Positions 43,977-53,605 are shown, numbered from the stretch's first letter. The stretch is DNA of 64,000 nucleotides from Anoxynatronum buryatiense (GCF_900182905.1 NZ_FXUF01000015.1:39825-103824), one strand, 5' to 3'. Translations and numbers: made by a program. The notes: generated from the letters alone by a model not told the origin.

Positions 43977-44981
43977 TTGAGTGAAGCAACCAAATTGCTG
44001 GAAATAAAAGATTTAACCATCCACTATATCACCCATGAGGGTACTACCAAGGCTGTTAACAACATGAGCCTGGAGATCAATGAGGGCGAGACCCTGGGGC
44101 TGGTGGGAGAAACCGGTGCCGGTAAAACCACCACTGCTTTGGGCATTATGCAGTTGGTGCCTGACCCACCGGGCAAGGTTCTCAACGGCGAAATTCTGTA
44201 CCGGGGGGAAGATCTGCTGAAAAAGCGGCCTTCAGAAATCCGCAAGATTCGGGGAAATAAGATCTCCATGATTTTCCAGGATCCCATGACTTCCCTGAAC
44301 CCGGTGATGACCGTTGGTGATCAGATTGCCGAGGTGATCCAACTGCACCAAAAGGTGAGCGCTGCCGAAGCCACCAAGCGTTCCCTTAACATGCTCACCA
44401 CCGTTGGTATTCCACCGGAGCGCTCCACCGAGTACCCTCATCAGTTTTCGGGGGGCATGAAACAGCGGGTGATCATCGCCATCGCGTTGGCCTGTAACCC
44501 GGAGCTGCTCATTTCTGACGAGCCCACCACAGCGCTGGATGTCACCATTCAAGCCCAGGTACTTGAACTGATGAATAAACTGAAAAGGGAGTTTCGCACT
44601 TCCATGATTATGATCACCCATGACCTGGGAATCGTGGCTGAAATCTGCGACAAGGTGGCCATTATGTATGCGGGGAACGTTGTTGAAAATACCACCAAAG
44701 AGAAACTTTTCACCGACCCCAAGCATCCCTACACACTGGGACTCTTTGGCTCTATTCCCAATATTGAAGAAGACGATGCCCGGCTGAAGCCCATCAAAGG
44801 ATTAATGCCCGACCCCACTGATCTGCCACCCGGCTGTCCTTTCCACCCCCGGTGTCCCAAAGCCATGCCCGTATGCTCCCAGAGGGAGCCTGCCCGCACA
44901 GAAATTGCACCCGACCACGCGGTGAGTTGTTTTCTTTACGAAGCGATTACCCCCGAAGAGGCAGGTGAATTGAATGGCTGA
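43977..44981 (+). CDS. Opp/Dpp ABC ATPase, D subunit
   Basis: This 334-residue ATPase has Walker [19 protein letters not shown], signature [19 protein letters not shown], Walker [19 protein letters not shown] and a C-terminal oligopeptide-transporter domain with the Cys-rich [17 protein letters not shown] that can hold an Fe-S cluster. It starts at TTG with AGAGGGG upstream and overlaps the next gene by 8 bp. Confidence 0.96.
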   Translation: MSEATKLLEIKDLTIHYITHEGTTKAVNNMSLEINEGETLGLVGETGAGKTTTALGIMQLVPDPPGKVLNGEILYRGEDLLKKRPSEIRKIRGNKISMIFQDPMTSLNPVMTVGDQIAEVIQLHQKVSAAEATKRSLNMLTTVGIPPERSTEYPHQFSGGMKQRVIIAIALACNPELLISDEPTTALDVTIQAQVLELMNKLKREFRTSMIMITHDLGIVAEICDKVAIMYAGNVVENTTKEKLFTDPKHPYTLGLFGSIPNIEEDDARLKPIKGLMPDPTDLPPGCPFHPRCPKAMPVCSQREPARTEIAPDHAVSCFLYEAITPEEAGELNG

Positions 44982-45945
44982 AAAGCTGCTGGAAGCCAAA
45001 AATCTCAAAAAATATTTTCACACCAAAAAAGGCCTGCTGCATGCAGTGGATGATGTGAACCTCTACATTAACAAGGGTGAAACCCTTGGTCTGGTTGGTG
45101 AATCAGGCTGCGGCAAGTCTACCACAGGCCGTGTGCTGTTGCGTCTGCTGGAGGCTACCGCCGGAGAAATCTGGTTTGAAGGTGAGAACATTCTCACCTA
45201 CAACAAGGACCAAATGCGAAAAATGCGCCAGGAAATGCAGATTGTGTTTCAGGACCCCTTTGCATCACTGAACCCTAGGATGAGCATCTCTGAAATCATC
45301 TCGGAGCCTCTGGTGGTAAATAAAGTCTACCGGGCTAAAACAGATATGCAGCAACGGGTGGAAGAATTGATGGACACAGTGGGGCTGGCCCGCCGCCTTA
45401 TCAACACCTACCCCCACGAACTGGACGGCGGCCGCCGCCAGCGAATCGGCATTGCCCGGGCCCTGGCTCTGAAGCCAAAGTTCATCGTGCAGGATGAGCC
45501 TGTCTCAGCGCTGGACGTCTCTATTCAGGCACAAATTCTGAACCTGATGATGGACCTGCAGGCAGAGTTTGGATTAACGTATCTCTTCATTTCTCATGAT
45601 TTGAGCGTGGTGAAGCATGTGAGTAACCGAATCGCCGTCATGTACCTGGGGAAAATTGTAGAACTGTCGGAGTACAACAGCATCTTTAAAGACCCCCTCC
45701 ACCCCTATACCCAGGCATTGTTATCGGCCATTCCTGTTCCTTCGCTGCACTCCAGCAAGGAAAAAATTATTCTGGAAGGGGATATTCCAAGCCCCATCAA
45801 CCCGCCGGATGGCTGCCGATTTTATGGCCGTTGCCAACACCGACAGGAAATCTGCAAAGCGACCACCCCTGAACTAAGGGAGCTGGAGCCGGAGCGGTAT
45901 GTGGCCTGTCATTTCGCAAAAGAACTGAAACCTGCCAGTGTCTAG
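44974..45945 (+). CDS. Opp/Dpp ABC ATPase, F subunit
   Basis: This 323-residue ATPase has Walker [20 protein letters not shown], a signature in the form [19 protein letters not shown], Walker [19 protein letters not shown] and a C-terminal [14 protein letters not shown] region. The LDGGRRQ version in place of LSGGQ may alter ATP binding at one site. It is the last gene of the operon; a terminator lies about 110 bp downstream. Confidence 0.95.
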   Translation: MAEKLLEAKNLKKYFHTKKGLLHAVDDVNLYINKGETLGLVGESGCGKSTTGRVLLRLLEATAGEIWFEGENILTYNKDQMRKMRQEMQIVFQDPFASLNPRMSISEIISEPLVVNKVYRAKTDMQQRVEELMDTVGLARRLINTYPHELDGGRRQRIGIARALALKPKFIVQDEPVSALDVSIQAQILNLMMDLQAEFGLTYLFISHDLSVVKHVSNRIAVMYLGKIVELSEYNSIFKDPLHPYTQALLSAIPVPSLHSSKEKIILEGDIPSPINPPDGCRFYGRCQHRQEICKATTPELRELEPERYVACHFAKELKPASV

Positions 45946-46053
45946 CGGCAGGGCAGGGAATAAGTAATAGGGAATAGTGAATAAGAAGCTTAAAACCATT
46001 GTAAAGGCTAAGTTGACAACTTTTTGTGTATGTTATTTCCTATATGACAAAGA

Positions 46054-46097
46054 AACAGCCTGCGGCGTGAGAGAACTCATGCTACAGGCTGTTTTTT
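46054..46097 (+). terminator. Terminator of the opp/dpp operon
   Basis: AACAGCCTG (46054-46062) pairs with CAGGCTGTT (46085-46093) with further G-U-tolerant pairing inside and an AGAA loop, followed by a T-run to 46097. Confidence 0.85.
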
Positions 46098-46190
46098 CAC
46101 CCAAAATCTCGTATGATCCACTTTTATATGTTGTATTTTACGATTTGCGGGGAATTCCGGCAGGTTATGTGTAAAAAAAGGCCGCTATTA

Positions 46191-47366
46191 TCAGATTCCC
46201 TGACAACCAGTTTGCTGGGCCAACTCCCGAATTCTGCCGGGTCCGTCCCCTGGCACACGGAGCAACTCAGTGGCCATACAGATCAGCTCACAGTCGATCT
46301 CCCGGCGCTGGGCAGGGTCATCAATTCGCTCCAAATCACTGACAGTGGTCATCCCCGCCACCCGGCGCACCATTTCAGCAGCGGCATAACCCGCTGCATC
46401 CTCCCACACCTGATGAAGGAATTTTTCCAGCCATACTTTGGGCCATTCCCGGGCATCCAAACGACGCCAGGAAAGCCTCATTTCCCGGGAAAAAGCCTCC
46501 CACATGTCTTCCACCATTTTCAAATGCCTCTCCGGTTTTCCCTGTGCTATCCAGTTAATCAGCAGGCTTCCCATGAGAAGGCCCACGTCAAAACCCATGG
46601 GGCCATAAGTGGCAAACTCCAGGTCAATAACCTTGGCGGTGCTTTGATCTGCCAGAATACTGCCCAGGTGAAGGTCCCCATGAATCAATGCCTGGGCGCT
46701 GTTACGAAAACGGTACCGAAGGGTGGCCATGCGCTCCAGAACAATGGGATCCTGCCGCAGGGTCTGCACTTCTTTTCGCTGATCCACTTCTTCCCGATTT
46801 CCCCAGCCTCCATCTTTAAAGGGGTTTAGGAGAATCAAGTCTTCTGTCAGTCTGGCCAGATAAGGATTGGCAAATTTTGCCCGTTTTTTCCGTTTTTCCA
46901 CCGTTGGCTGACCGAAATCGGAGGTTTTGCTCAATACCTGCCCCAGATAGCGCCCCATTTGCTTGCCCAGCAGGGGGAAGTGCTCGCCGGCATTCAGGGC
47001 TTTTCGCACCTCCTGACGTGGCCGCAGATCCTGGATAATCATCACATAGGCCTGGGGATCATGACGGTATAGTTCTGGCACACGCTCCGGACAGCAGACA
47101 TGGTGAAGCTGCATGGCGGCTGCTTCAATATTGAGGCGCTCCGGTGTCAGGGGCCAGCCCTTGCCAATGCGGCGCACGTAGGGCAGGGCCTGCTTCACCA
47201 CTACTGAACGGCCCGGGTCTTCTTCTGACCAGACTCGAAATACCAGGTTAATGGTCTGGTCTCCCAGAGCCTCCGCTCTGAGATGATGGTTGGGGCTGAA
47301 AATCCCCTTGCCATTGGGATCTTCATGCATGTACGTCACCACGGTTTCAAGTGTTAATGGTTCCAA
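46191..47366 (-). CDS. mtnK: S-methyl-5-thioribose kinase-like protein
   Basis: This 391-residue protein belongs to the APH-like kinase superfamily and matches MTR kinase in the order ALGDQTINLVFRVWSEEDPG, RSVVVKQALPYVRRIGKGWP, YVMIIQDLRPRQEVRKALNA, QALIHGDLHLGSILADQSTA and KVIDLEFATYGPMGFDVGLL. MtnK phosphorylates methylthioribose in methionine salvage. The HGD catalytic and D-E metal sites are present. No mtnA or other salvage gene is adjacent. It starts at TTG with GGAGGAGGAGG upstream. No S-box riboswitch is seen before it. Confidence 0.85.
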   Translation of the reverse strand: MEPLTLETVVTYMHEDPNGKGIFSPNHHLRAEALGDQTINLVFRVWSEEDPGRSVVVKQALPYVRRIGKGWPLTPERLNIEAAAMQLHHVCCPERVPELYRHDPQAYVMIIQDLRPRQEVRKALNAGEHFPLLGKQMGRYLGQVLSKTSDFGQPTVEKRKKRAKFANPYLARLTEDLILLNPFKDGGWGNREEVDQRKEVQTLRQDPIVLERMATLRYRFRNSAQALIHGDLHLGSILADQSTAKVIDLEFATYGPMGFDVGLLMGSLLINWIAQGKPERHLKMVEDMWEAFSREMRLSWRRLDAREWPKVWLEKFLHQVWEDAAGYAAAEMVRRVAGMTTVSDLERIDDPAQRREIDCELICMATELLRVPGDGPGRIRELAQQTGCQGI

Positions 47367-47528
47367 CTGCCTCCTCCTCCCGTTAAAAGCATTGTTTAGT
47401 CATTTATACCCGGAATATGCCCAGTTATGCTCCGGTTCAGTTCATTGTTATGATATTGCATCCTTATGTAAAAGGACCCCTGCAAGTCTTCCGTTGCAGA
47501 GATCCATCCGATACCAGAAAGACACATC

Positions 47529-47732
47529 TTAAATGTATACATCCAACGCAGCACCCAAATGGGGCATCACTGACTGCTCCATGTTGGAAACGGAGGCATC
47601 TGCCCGAATCATTTCTTTCAACATTTCCTGCTGCATTTCCACCGAATCCATAGCCATTTTCATGACCTTCACATTGGCCGACTGCTGCACCTGCACCTGG
47701 CTTAAACCTGTTGAAGCTGCTGCCACATTCAT
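47529..47732 (-). CDS. yjfB: YjfB-like motility-associated small protein
   Basis: This 67-residue peptide matches the YjfB family in length and pattern: MNVAAASTGLSQVQVQQSAN, then VKVMKMAMDSVEMQQEMLKE and a closing HLGAALDVYI. Bacillus yjfB belongs to the sigma-D motility regulon; the function is unknown. A GGAGGAAAC Shine-Dalgarno precedes the ATG. It starts 23 bp after the fused nucleotidyltransferase gene, so they are probably co-transcribed. A weak 6-bp hairpin lies at 47480-47499. Confidence 0.8.
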   Translation of the reverse strand: MNVAAASTGLSQVQVQQSANVKVMKMAMDSVEMQQEMLKEMIRADASVSNMEQSVMPHLGAALDVYI

Positions 47733-47755
47733 AAGGTTTCCTCCTTTCAGACAGA

Positions 47756-48502
47756 CTACTCCTGTTTTTCAATGGTATCTATCCGTCTTGTCATCGTTGT
47801 TTCAAAATCGATTAAAATATCAAGATACTTCTCTTTTATATGGTCCCTTATCGTCCAGGCTGTTTCTTCGTCGTATGTGTGTGATGTCATATTGCGATCC
47901 TGCAACATTTGCAGCCATCCGTCCCCCTCTGCAATCAGGCCTTCCTTATAGGCTTCCCTAATGGCACTTCTGGGGTTGGTTGCTTCATTGTTTCCCATAT
48001 ACTGGAGATACGCTTTCATCAGCTTCCATGCCAGCTCATAGGTAAATTCGAAACGCTTGATGGTGGCATCCAATACTAAATCATCTGCATGGGGATCTCT
48101 TGCCAGACTGTCTTTTAATTTTCCCAAGGCCTTTTGAAAATCCTTGCATTTGAAGAAAAGCTTGTTGGCAGTCAGTAGAATCCCCCCTTCTTTAGTTGTG
48201 CAGAAAAGCAACTTTCCCTGAGTATCAATTTCATTTCGCAAGGCATCATTGGTTATCTGTTGATAGTCAATTAAATCCACCGTATGAATGATTTCAGCCT
48301 TCTCCAAATCTTCCTTAACCGCATGCAACGCCTTCCCCTGATCTTTGGTTATAACTGCCAAATCAATATCTGAAGCATTCTGATAGTCGCCTCTGGCACG
48401 GGAGCCATATAAAACGACTTTTTCCAGTATGGCGGCACGCTTTTCAAAAATACGTGTCAATGCTGACATTTCTTTTTTGGTTAAACCATATAGGCTCTCC
48501 AT
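47756..48502 (-). CDS. MNT nucleotidyltransferase fused to HI0074/HEPN-like domain
   Basis: This 248-residue protein joins two domains normally found as separate genes. The N-terminal half is a minimal nucleotidyltransferase with LYGSRARGDYQNASDIDLAV (GSxxRG, DxD). The C-terminal half (from about residue 115, LFFKCKDFQKALGKLKDSLA) is an HI0074-type HEPN-like substrate-binding domain, with RNMTSHTYDEETA near the end containing R-x4-H as in HEPN RNases. Separate MNT-HEPN pairs act as toxin-antitoxins in which MNT adenylylates HEPN; whether this chain is a toxin is unknown. ATG 48502 with GGGGGAG is preferred over the upstream ATG. Confidence 0.85.
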   Translation of the reverse strand: MESLYGLTKKEMSALTRIFEKRAAILEKVVLYGSRARGDYQNASDIDLAVITKDQGKALHAVKEDLEKAEIIHTVDLIDYQQITNDALRNEIDTQGKLLFCTTKEGGILLTANKLFFKCKDFQKALGKLKDSLARDPHADDLVLDATIKRFEFTYELAWKLMKAYLQYMGNNEATNPRSAIREAYKEGLIAEGDGWLQMLQDRNMTSHTYDEETAWTIRDHIKEKYLDILIDFETTMTRRIDTIEKQE

Positions 48503-48565
48503 GGGAGCTCCCCCATTCATGGTTTGATACATTGTCTTTTATCCATTCCTTCGGAGAAGCGCGCT

Positions 48566-49489
48566 TCACAGTTGCTTTTCCAGCACCAGCTGTGTTTCAG
48601 TGACTGAAAAGCCCTGCTTTTGGTATAATCTCAAGGCATTTTCATTGGAGCCGGCCACCAGTAATGAGGCGCTTTCAACGCCAAGCTGCCCAACCTGTAC
48701 CAGCAGTTCTTCCAACAGAGCAGTTCCCAGCCCACTGCCCCGAAATGCCTTTGCCACAACGATATCATAGAGGTACGCCTTTGACAAGGGTTCTTTCACC
48801 TGTACGGTGGCCATAGCCACCGGCTCTCCGTCAACCAGCAGCACCCAGGGGGTGACAGTGGCATCCTGCCACATCATTTGGAAGCTTTCAGCTTCAGGCT
48901 CATAAGCAAAGCCATCTCTAAAAAGGCGCCTGTAGGTTTCTGCTTCACTATGTGTAAAGGGGCGCAGCCTTGGTGTTTCTGGAGGTTTCCCGGTATTCAG
49001 AAGAACTCCCAATGAACTTCCGCCTCCCTGTGAGGCGCTTTGGTCCTGGCGAACTTTTGGTAGTTCCTTTTCCATTTCCCATGCATATTGCGCGACTTCA
49101 AAGGATCGCCGCTGGAGAAAGTCCAAAGAGTCTTGAAGACTTTCCTTGACCACTGCCTGAAGGGTTCGGCGTCTGTAATGAACGGCATCCGATATCAGTC
49201 TTTTGTAAAGCAGGCTTCCCTGGCCCTGATGCCGCCACCTGGGCCTCACCACCATATTGATGGTGCTTTTCCTGTCTGCTGCTGGTTCTTCATCAAAAAG
49301 AGTTCCCAGTCCTGTCAGCTCTTCGCCGCTGAAGACGGTCAGCACCCGGTGGGGTGCCTGTTGCAGCACATAATCGAACCATTCTCTTGAAAGGGAATAG
49401 GTCAACTCATCGTGTGAGTTGACCTCTTTGACTAACTGTTGAATTGAAGGGTAGTCTGGCGACTGTAGGTGTCGCAGCTTCCATTCCAT
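48566..49489 (-). CDS. Tandem GNAT acetyltransferase-like protein
   Basis: This 307-residue protein contains two GNAT-like folds. The first (1-150) has VVRPRWRHQGQGSLLYKRLI in place of the usual acetyl-CoA loop. The second (from about 180) has VVAKAFRGSGLGTALLEELL (R/Q-x-x-G-x-G/A) and ASLLVAGSNENALRLYQKQG. GNAT enzymes transfer acetyl groups from acetyl-CoA to small molecules or proteins. The target is unknown. It lies between the FliS and MNT-HEPN genes on the same strand, with GGAGCG before the ATG. Confidence 0.85.
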   Translation of the reverse strand: MEWKLRHLQSPDYPSIQQLVKEVNSHDELTYSLSREWFDYVLQQAPHRVLTVFSGEELTGLGTLFDEEPAADRKSTINMVVRPRWRHQGQGSLLYKRLISDAVHYRRRTLQAVVKESLQDSLDFLQRRSFEVAQYAWEMEKELPKVRQDQSASQGGGSSLGVLLNTGKPPETPRLRPFTHSEAETYRRLFRDGFAYEPEAESFQMMWQDATVTPWVLLVDGEPVAMATVQVKEPLSKAYLYDIVVAKAFRGSGLGTALLEELLVQVGQLGVESASLLVAGSNENALRLYQKQGFSVTETQLVLEKQL

Positions 49490-49588
49490 TGCATCACGCT
49501 CCTGCGGCCACTCTCTTCAGCGAATTGTCATCAGGGGTTCCCTGTATCCCCCTGGGCTTTCGCTGAAACCTTTAGGGGCTGTTTCCAC

Positions 49589-50257
49589 TCACTGCTCCAT
49601 CTTTGCTTTCTTCATGGCATCCTGCCAGGTAGTCCGCATATCGGTGAGCAGTTCAATCGCTTCTTGGGTTTTTGAAGCTGATTTTTCCACGTTGGCTTCC
49701 CGCATCAGCCGGTAGATGAAATCATACATGGCGTGAAATTGCTCTGAGATGCCATAGTTTCTATCAAGCCCTCCCATAAGCTCTGCCACAATGGTCTGGG
49801 CTCGCAGACTGGCTTCATGGGCCTTTGATTTATCCGCCACTTCCAGATGGATCACTGTCTGTTTCAGAAAGCGCAATGCACCGTCATAAAGCATGAGCAC
49901 CAGTTCTTCCGGTGTGGCCGTGTTGATCTTGGATTCCAGGTAGGGGTTGGATGCCTTTACATTGTTTTTGGAAGGCTGTGATGCTTTTTTCTTTTCACCT
50001 TCCAAATCCAATGTTTTTTTCATTTGGTACAAATTGGGGTTGGGCACCTTCTCCCGGGGAGGCACAAAACCTTCCCGCACCTTAGGCGGCACCGAAACCG
50101 GAGTTGCATTCTGGGTCACCTGGTCCACTTGAACTTCTTCCTGTGCACTGCTGATTGCAGGATCCACTTCTTCTTTCTTCGGTTGAGCTGTTGGTTGTAC
50201 TACAGGCTTATTTTTTGCAAATTTTTGATAGGCTGCATAGGGATTTTTCATTGCCAC
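49589..50257 (-). CDS. fliS: FliS flagellin chaperone with long N-terminal extension
   Basis: The C-terminal half of this 222-residue protein is classical FliS: NPYLESKINTATPEELVLML, YDGALRFLKQTV, then LMGGLDRNYGISEQFHAMYD and FIYRLMREAN. It has an extra N-terminal part of about 95 residues, Lys/Pro/Gln/Glu-rich and probably disordered, that begins MAMKNPYAAYQKFAKNK, itself like a second FliS N-terminus. Translation may start at GTG (50257) or at the ATG two codons later. FliS keeps flagellin soluble and monomeric before export. The gene follows the nonulosonate operon on the same strand, linking glycan and flagellin. Confidence 0.9.
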   Translation of the reverse strand: MAMKNPYAAYQKFAKNKPVVQPTAQPKKEEVDPAISSAQEEVQVDQVTQNATPVSVPPKVREGFVPPREKVPNPNLYQMKKTLDLEGEKKKASQPSKNNVKASNPYLESKINTATPEELVLMLYDGALRFLKQTVIHLEVADKSKAHEASLRAQTIVAELMGGLDRNYGISEQFHAMYDFIYRLMREANVEKSASKTQEAIELLTDMRTTWQDAMKKAKMEQ

Positions 50258-50335
50258 TGGAACACCTCATTATCTTAATGGAACCTGGTTGACTTAAACG
50301 ACATGATCGACGTTAACAATTGCCTTTCATGAAGA

Positions 50336-50363
50336 GTATCGTCACTCCAATGCTTCTACTTTA
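50336..50363 (-). promoter_or_regulatory. Candidate sigma-D promoter of fliS
   Basis: On the minus strand TAAA (50363-50360), 16 bases, GACGATAC (50343-50336) has the sigma-D arrangement with 6 of 8 matches in the -10 element, about 80 bp before fliS. Upstream, 50400-50514 is strongly purine-rich on the minus strand and holds no gene. Confidence 0.5.
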
Positions 50364-50514
50364 GGTCATTTTCCCTGTTTTTAATGGTGCCTCCATTGAA
50401 CCTGTTGAACCTGATGCTTTATTCTTTTTGCTTCACTACTTCTTTGTTCCCTTATTCATTTGCTTCTTCATTTCTTTCTTTCATATTTCTTTGTTTTGAT
50501 GCCTTTCATTGCTT

Positions 50515-51738
50515 TCACTTGCCTTCGTAGGCCATCACCTTTTTCACCGCTGTCACCACATCACTGGCATCTTCATCTGACATGGCGGGGTAGAGAGGCA
50601 GCGTGATGCAGGATTCATAATAGGCTTCTGCCTGGGGGCAAATCCCCTTCTGATAGCCCAGTTGCTGGTAATAAGGATGCCAGTACACCGGCAGGTAATG
50701 CACGTTCACACCAATATTTTCTGCCCGAAGGGCATCAAAGAACCATCGGCGCCGGTCCATGGTGTTTTTTCCTCTCAGCCGAATGACGTATAAATGCCAG
50801 GCAGAAATCGCTTCTGGAGAAAGGTGAGGAAGCTGAAGAGCTTCCAATGGCGAAAACGCCTGCTGATAAAAGGCCGCCAGCTGCTGCCGTCGTTCCAGAA
50901 ACAAGTGGATTTTTTTCAGTTGGCTGATTCCCAGAGCACTTTGCAGGTCGGTGAGGCGGTAATTGTAGCCTAAAAGCCTTTGGGCCTGGTACCAAGGGCC
51001 ATGAGCCTCTTCCAAACCTTCACCTGTGCCACTTTGCTCTGCCGCCTTGGTGATCCCATGACTGCGGAACAGCCTTAATTTTTCAGCCAGCTGCGCATCA
51101 CTGGTAACCACCGCGCCGCCTTCTCCGGTGGTAATCAGTTTCACCGGATGAAAGCTGCAGGTGGTCATATGGGCCAGGCATCCTACGGGGGTTCCCTTCC
51201 ATGACCCGCCCAAAGAATGGGCGGCGTCTTCAATGACTATCAGGCCATGCTTTTCGGCAATGGCCATAATGGCCTCCATATTGGCTGGCTGACCAGTGAA
51301 ATCCACCGGAATAATGGCTTTGGTGCGGGGGGTGATGGCTTTTTCAATGGCTGTCGGGTCAATGTTCCAGGTGAGGGGATCAATGTCGGCAAACACCGGG
51401 GTGCCTCCCTGATACAGCACGGCATTGGCAGAGGCCGCAAAGGTGATGGGGGTGGTAATCACTTCATCTCCCGGGCCGATTCCCGCTGCATGACAGGCCG
51501 CATGGAGGGCGGCTGTGCCGTTGGAAACACTGACGGCATAAGCTGCTCCTGCTTTTTCTGCCAGCGCTTTTTCAAAAGCCTCCACCGAGGGGCCTGTGGT
51601 CAGGTAGTCACTTTGCAATGCTGCGTGCACCACTGCCTCGTCTTCGGGGGTAATCCACTGCTTGCCATATGGCAGTAACTGGCTGCGCACCGGTTGACCA
51701 CCGTGAATGGCCAGCGGGCTTTCAATTGATGATTTCAT
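50515..51738 (-). CDS. pseC: UDP-4-amino-4,6-dideoxy-N-acetyl-beta-L-altrosamine transaminase (PseC/SpsC)
   Basis: This 407-residue DegT/DnrJ/EryC1 aminotransferase has the PLP-lysine region TTCSFHPVKLITTGEGGAVV, VSVSNGTAALHAACHAAGIG, and IVIEDAAHSLGGSWKGTPVG. It adds the 4-amino group in the second or third step of pseudaminic acid synthesis. ATG 51738 has AGGAGG upstream; the longer frame has none. It is the last gene of the glycan operon. The PseB dehydratase that makes its substrate is not in the window. Confidence 0.9.
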   Translation of the reverse strand: MKSSIESPLAIHGGQPVRSQLLPYGKQWITPEDEAVVHAALQSDYLTTGPSVEAFEKALAEKAGAAYAVSVSNGTAALHAACHAAGIGPGDEVITTPITFAASANAVLYQGGTPVFADIDPLTWNIDPTAIEKAITPRTKAIIPVDFTGQPANMEAIMAIAEKHGLIVIEDAAHSLGGSWKGTPVGCLAHMTTCSFHPVKLITTGEGGAVVTSDAQLAEKLRLFRSHGITKAAEQSGTGEGLEEAHGPWYQAQRLLGYNYRLTDLQSALGISQLKKIHLFLERRQQLAAFYQQAFSPLEALQLPHLSPEAISAWHLYVIRLRGKNTMDRRRWFFDALRAENIGVNVHYLPVYWHPYYQQLGYQKGICPQAEAYYESCITLPLYPAMSDEDASDVVTAVKKVMAYEGK

Positions 51739-51874
51739 AAAGGATTCCTCCTGATACATGCTGTGTATCATACCATATTCACTGCACTGCTTCTTTTCTG
51801 ATGTAGCTGTTCTTCATGCTCCTTATTCTGCAGCTGAAGGGAGGGATCTTGTTGCCGCTACACGCTACATCGCG

Positions 51875-52822
51875 CTACACCAGGGAAGGATTTTGTCGAA
51901 TCCATTCCCTGGTACGGGAGATCCCCTCTTCCAGCGTCACCTGGGGGTGCCATCCCAGCAGACGGCTGGCTTTTTCATGATTGCACAACAGCTTAGCAAT
52001 TTCACTCTGGGGATGGATATGGGGAACATGTTGAATCCTGTCTGCCTGTGGTTCAATCATGGCTGCCAGGTCATTGATGGTGATATCCCGGCCAAGACCG
52101 GCATTGAGAATTTCTCCGTGTACCTGATCCGACATGCCGGCATTCACCACAAAATCGGCGCAGTCTTCCACAAAAAGAAGGTCCCGGGTTTGGGTACCGT
52201 CGCCGTAGATGTTTAGGGTCTCACCTGCCAGATGACGTTTGATGAAAATGGCCACCACGCCCCCTTCCCCACCGGTTTTCTGGAAGGGCCCGTAAGTGTT
52301 GAAGGGACGCACCACCACCGTGGGCAACCCGTAAGCATGCCAGTAGGACAGCACCATGTTCTCCCCGGCAATCTTACTGCCGGCGTAGGGAGAAACGGGT
52401 TTGATGGGATCTGTTTCGCTGATGCCCTCCGGGCGGGAGGCTTGATCATACACCATGCAGGTGCTCATGAAAACCAGGGGTGTTTTCCATTTTCGACAGC
52501 ATTCCAGCACATTGAAGGTGCCCACCACATCGTTGTCGAAGGTGGTTTGGGGATCGTCGATGCTGTCTTGCACGTTAATGCTGGCCCCCAGGTGATAGCA
52601 TCGGTGGAAGCTGTTTTCAAAAAGACTTTCCAGTAATGAACGGTCTTTGATGTCCCCTTCAGTCACTGACATCAACAGAGGATGACCCTGAAACTCCGCC
52701 AGGTTTTCTTTTCGTCCGTTGGAAAAATCATCCAGCACCCATACCCGGTGCTGTTCCTCCAACAGTTTTTTCACCACCCATCGTCCGATAAACCCGGCTC
52801 CGCCGGTGACAAGTATATTCAA
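51875..52822 (-). CDS. NAD-dependent sugar nucleotide epimerase/dehydratase
   Basis: This extended SDR of about 316 residues has LVTGGAGFIGRWVVKKLLEE (Rossmann), catalytic MSTCMVYD with YAGSK (Y-x3-K), and LNIYGDGTQTRDLLFVEDCA, typical of GalE/RmlB-like enzymes. It does not look like PseB, whose N-terminal glycine motif and catalytic region differ. In this operon it could make another sugar of the same glycan or act on the pseudaminate precursor. The TTG at 52822, behind AAAGGAG, is the likely start; the longer frame begins at an ATG without a ribosome site. Confidence 0.75.
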   Translation of the reverse strand: MNILVTGGAGFIGRWVVKKLLEEQHRVWVLDDFSNGRKENLAEFQGHPLLMSVTEGDIKDRSLLESLFENSFHRCYHLGASINVQDSIDDPQTTFDNDVVGTFNVLECCRKWKTPLVFMSTCMVYDQASRPEGISETDPIKPVSPYAGSKIAGENMVLSYWHAYGLPTVVVRPFNTYGPFQKTGGEGGVVAIFIKRHLAGETLNIYGDGTQTRDLLFVEDCADFVVNAGMSDQVHGEILNAGLGRDITINDLAAMIEPQADRIQHVPHIHPQSEIAKLLCNHEKASRLLGWHPQVTLEEGISRTREWIRQNPSLV

Positions 52823-52888
52823 TGTGGTCAGCTCCTTTTTTGTGTCGATGATCTTCACAGGCTCCCACCTGGAAAATGCTCCGTTTTT

Positions 52889-53605
52889 CTATGTATCCGC
52901 CAGGGTTTTCTGCCGTACCTGCGCATTAATGGCAACAATCTCAGGATGTTGGTCCAAAAACAAGATGATTTCACCGGCGCTGGCATGGCGGTTCCCCATC
53001 CCCTCCGCCACCTTTGTCACCACTTCATAGTCAGCTTCTTCATCCACGCACAGCCGGTAGGGTCGCTGATAGCGGGTACCCAGCGATGCTTTTCCTACTC
53101 TAAACTGTTCCGGATGGGTGTAAAGATAAGATGTGACGTGCTCTGTATACATTGGCTCATCTGCTTTTTCTTCGGCTTCATACAACGCCGTCGCGGCGAC
53201 CACTTCCACATCCAGCCCCCGAATGGATGAGACGCTCGCATAATCCAGTTCCTGCATCCTGTGACAAAGAATTCCATAATCCACCAGCTGAGGATCCACA
53301 AAAGGACAGTCACCGGTGATGCGAATCACCGTCTTGGCTCCGTAATGGCGACTGCAGTCACCATAGCGTCTGAGGACATGCGTCTCATCTCCCCGGAAGA
53401 CTTGGAAACCAGCTTGTTTCACCGCTTCAGCCAGGGGATCGTCCTGGGGGAGATGGGAAGTAGCCAGTACCAGCTGGTCCACGTACTTTGATGCTTGAAG
53501 CCGTTGTAAGGTTTGTAAAATCATGGGTTGACCCGCCAGCTCCATCAATACTTTTCCAGGAAGTCTGGTGGAAGCCATTCGGGCCTGGACAATACAAAGG
53601 TTCAT
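52889..53605 (-). CDS. spsF: SpsF/PseF-like cytidylyltransferase
   Basis: This 238-residue nucleotidyltransferase has CIVQARMASTRLPGKVLMEL (L-x-x-R-x-x-x-R-L-P-x-K), a later TVIRITGDCPFVDPQLVDYG and DEEADYEVVTKVAEG. SpsF-like proteins in nonulosonate operons are predicted to activate the finished acid as its CMP form. It is followed (on the minus strand) by the epimerase gene. ATG behind GAGGCGGG. A role as a different sugar-nucleotide transferase cannot be ruled out. Confidence 0.85.
   Translation of the reverse strand: MNLCIVQARMASTRLPGKVLMELAGQPMILQTLQRLQASKYVDQLVLATSHLPQDDPLAEAVKQAGFQVFRGDETHVLRRYGDCSRHYGAKTVIRITGDCPFVDPQLVDYGILCHRMQELDYASVSSIRGLDVEVVAATALYEAEEKADEPMYTEHVTSYLYTHPEQFRVGKASLGTRYQRPYRLCVDEEADYEVVTKVAEGMGNRHASAGEIILFLDQHPEIVAINAQVRQKTLADT

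Noticed and set aside
47367..47528. SAM (S-box) riboswitch before the mtnK-like gene
   Set aside because: Only about 160 bases are available and none of the S-box conserved segments is present.
51875..52822. PseB identity for the epimerase
   Set aside because: The N-terminal glycine motif and catalytic region look like GalE/RmlB-type enzymes and not like UDP-GlcNAc 4,6-dehydratase.
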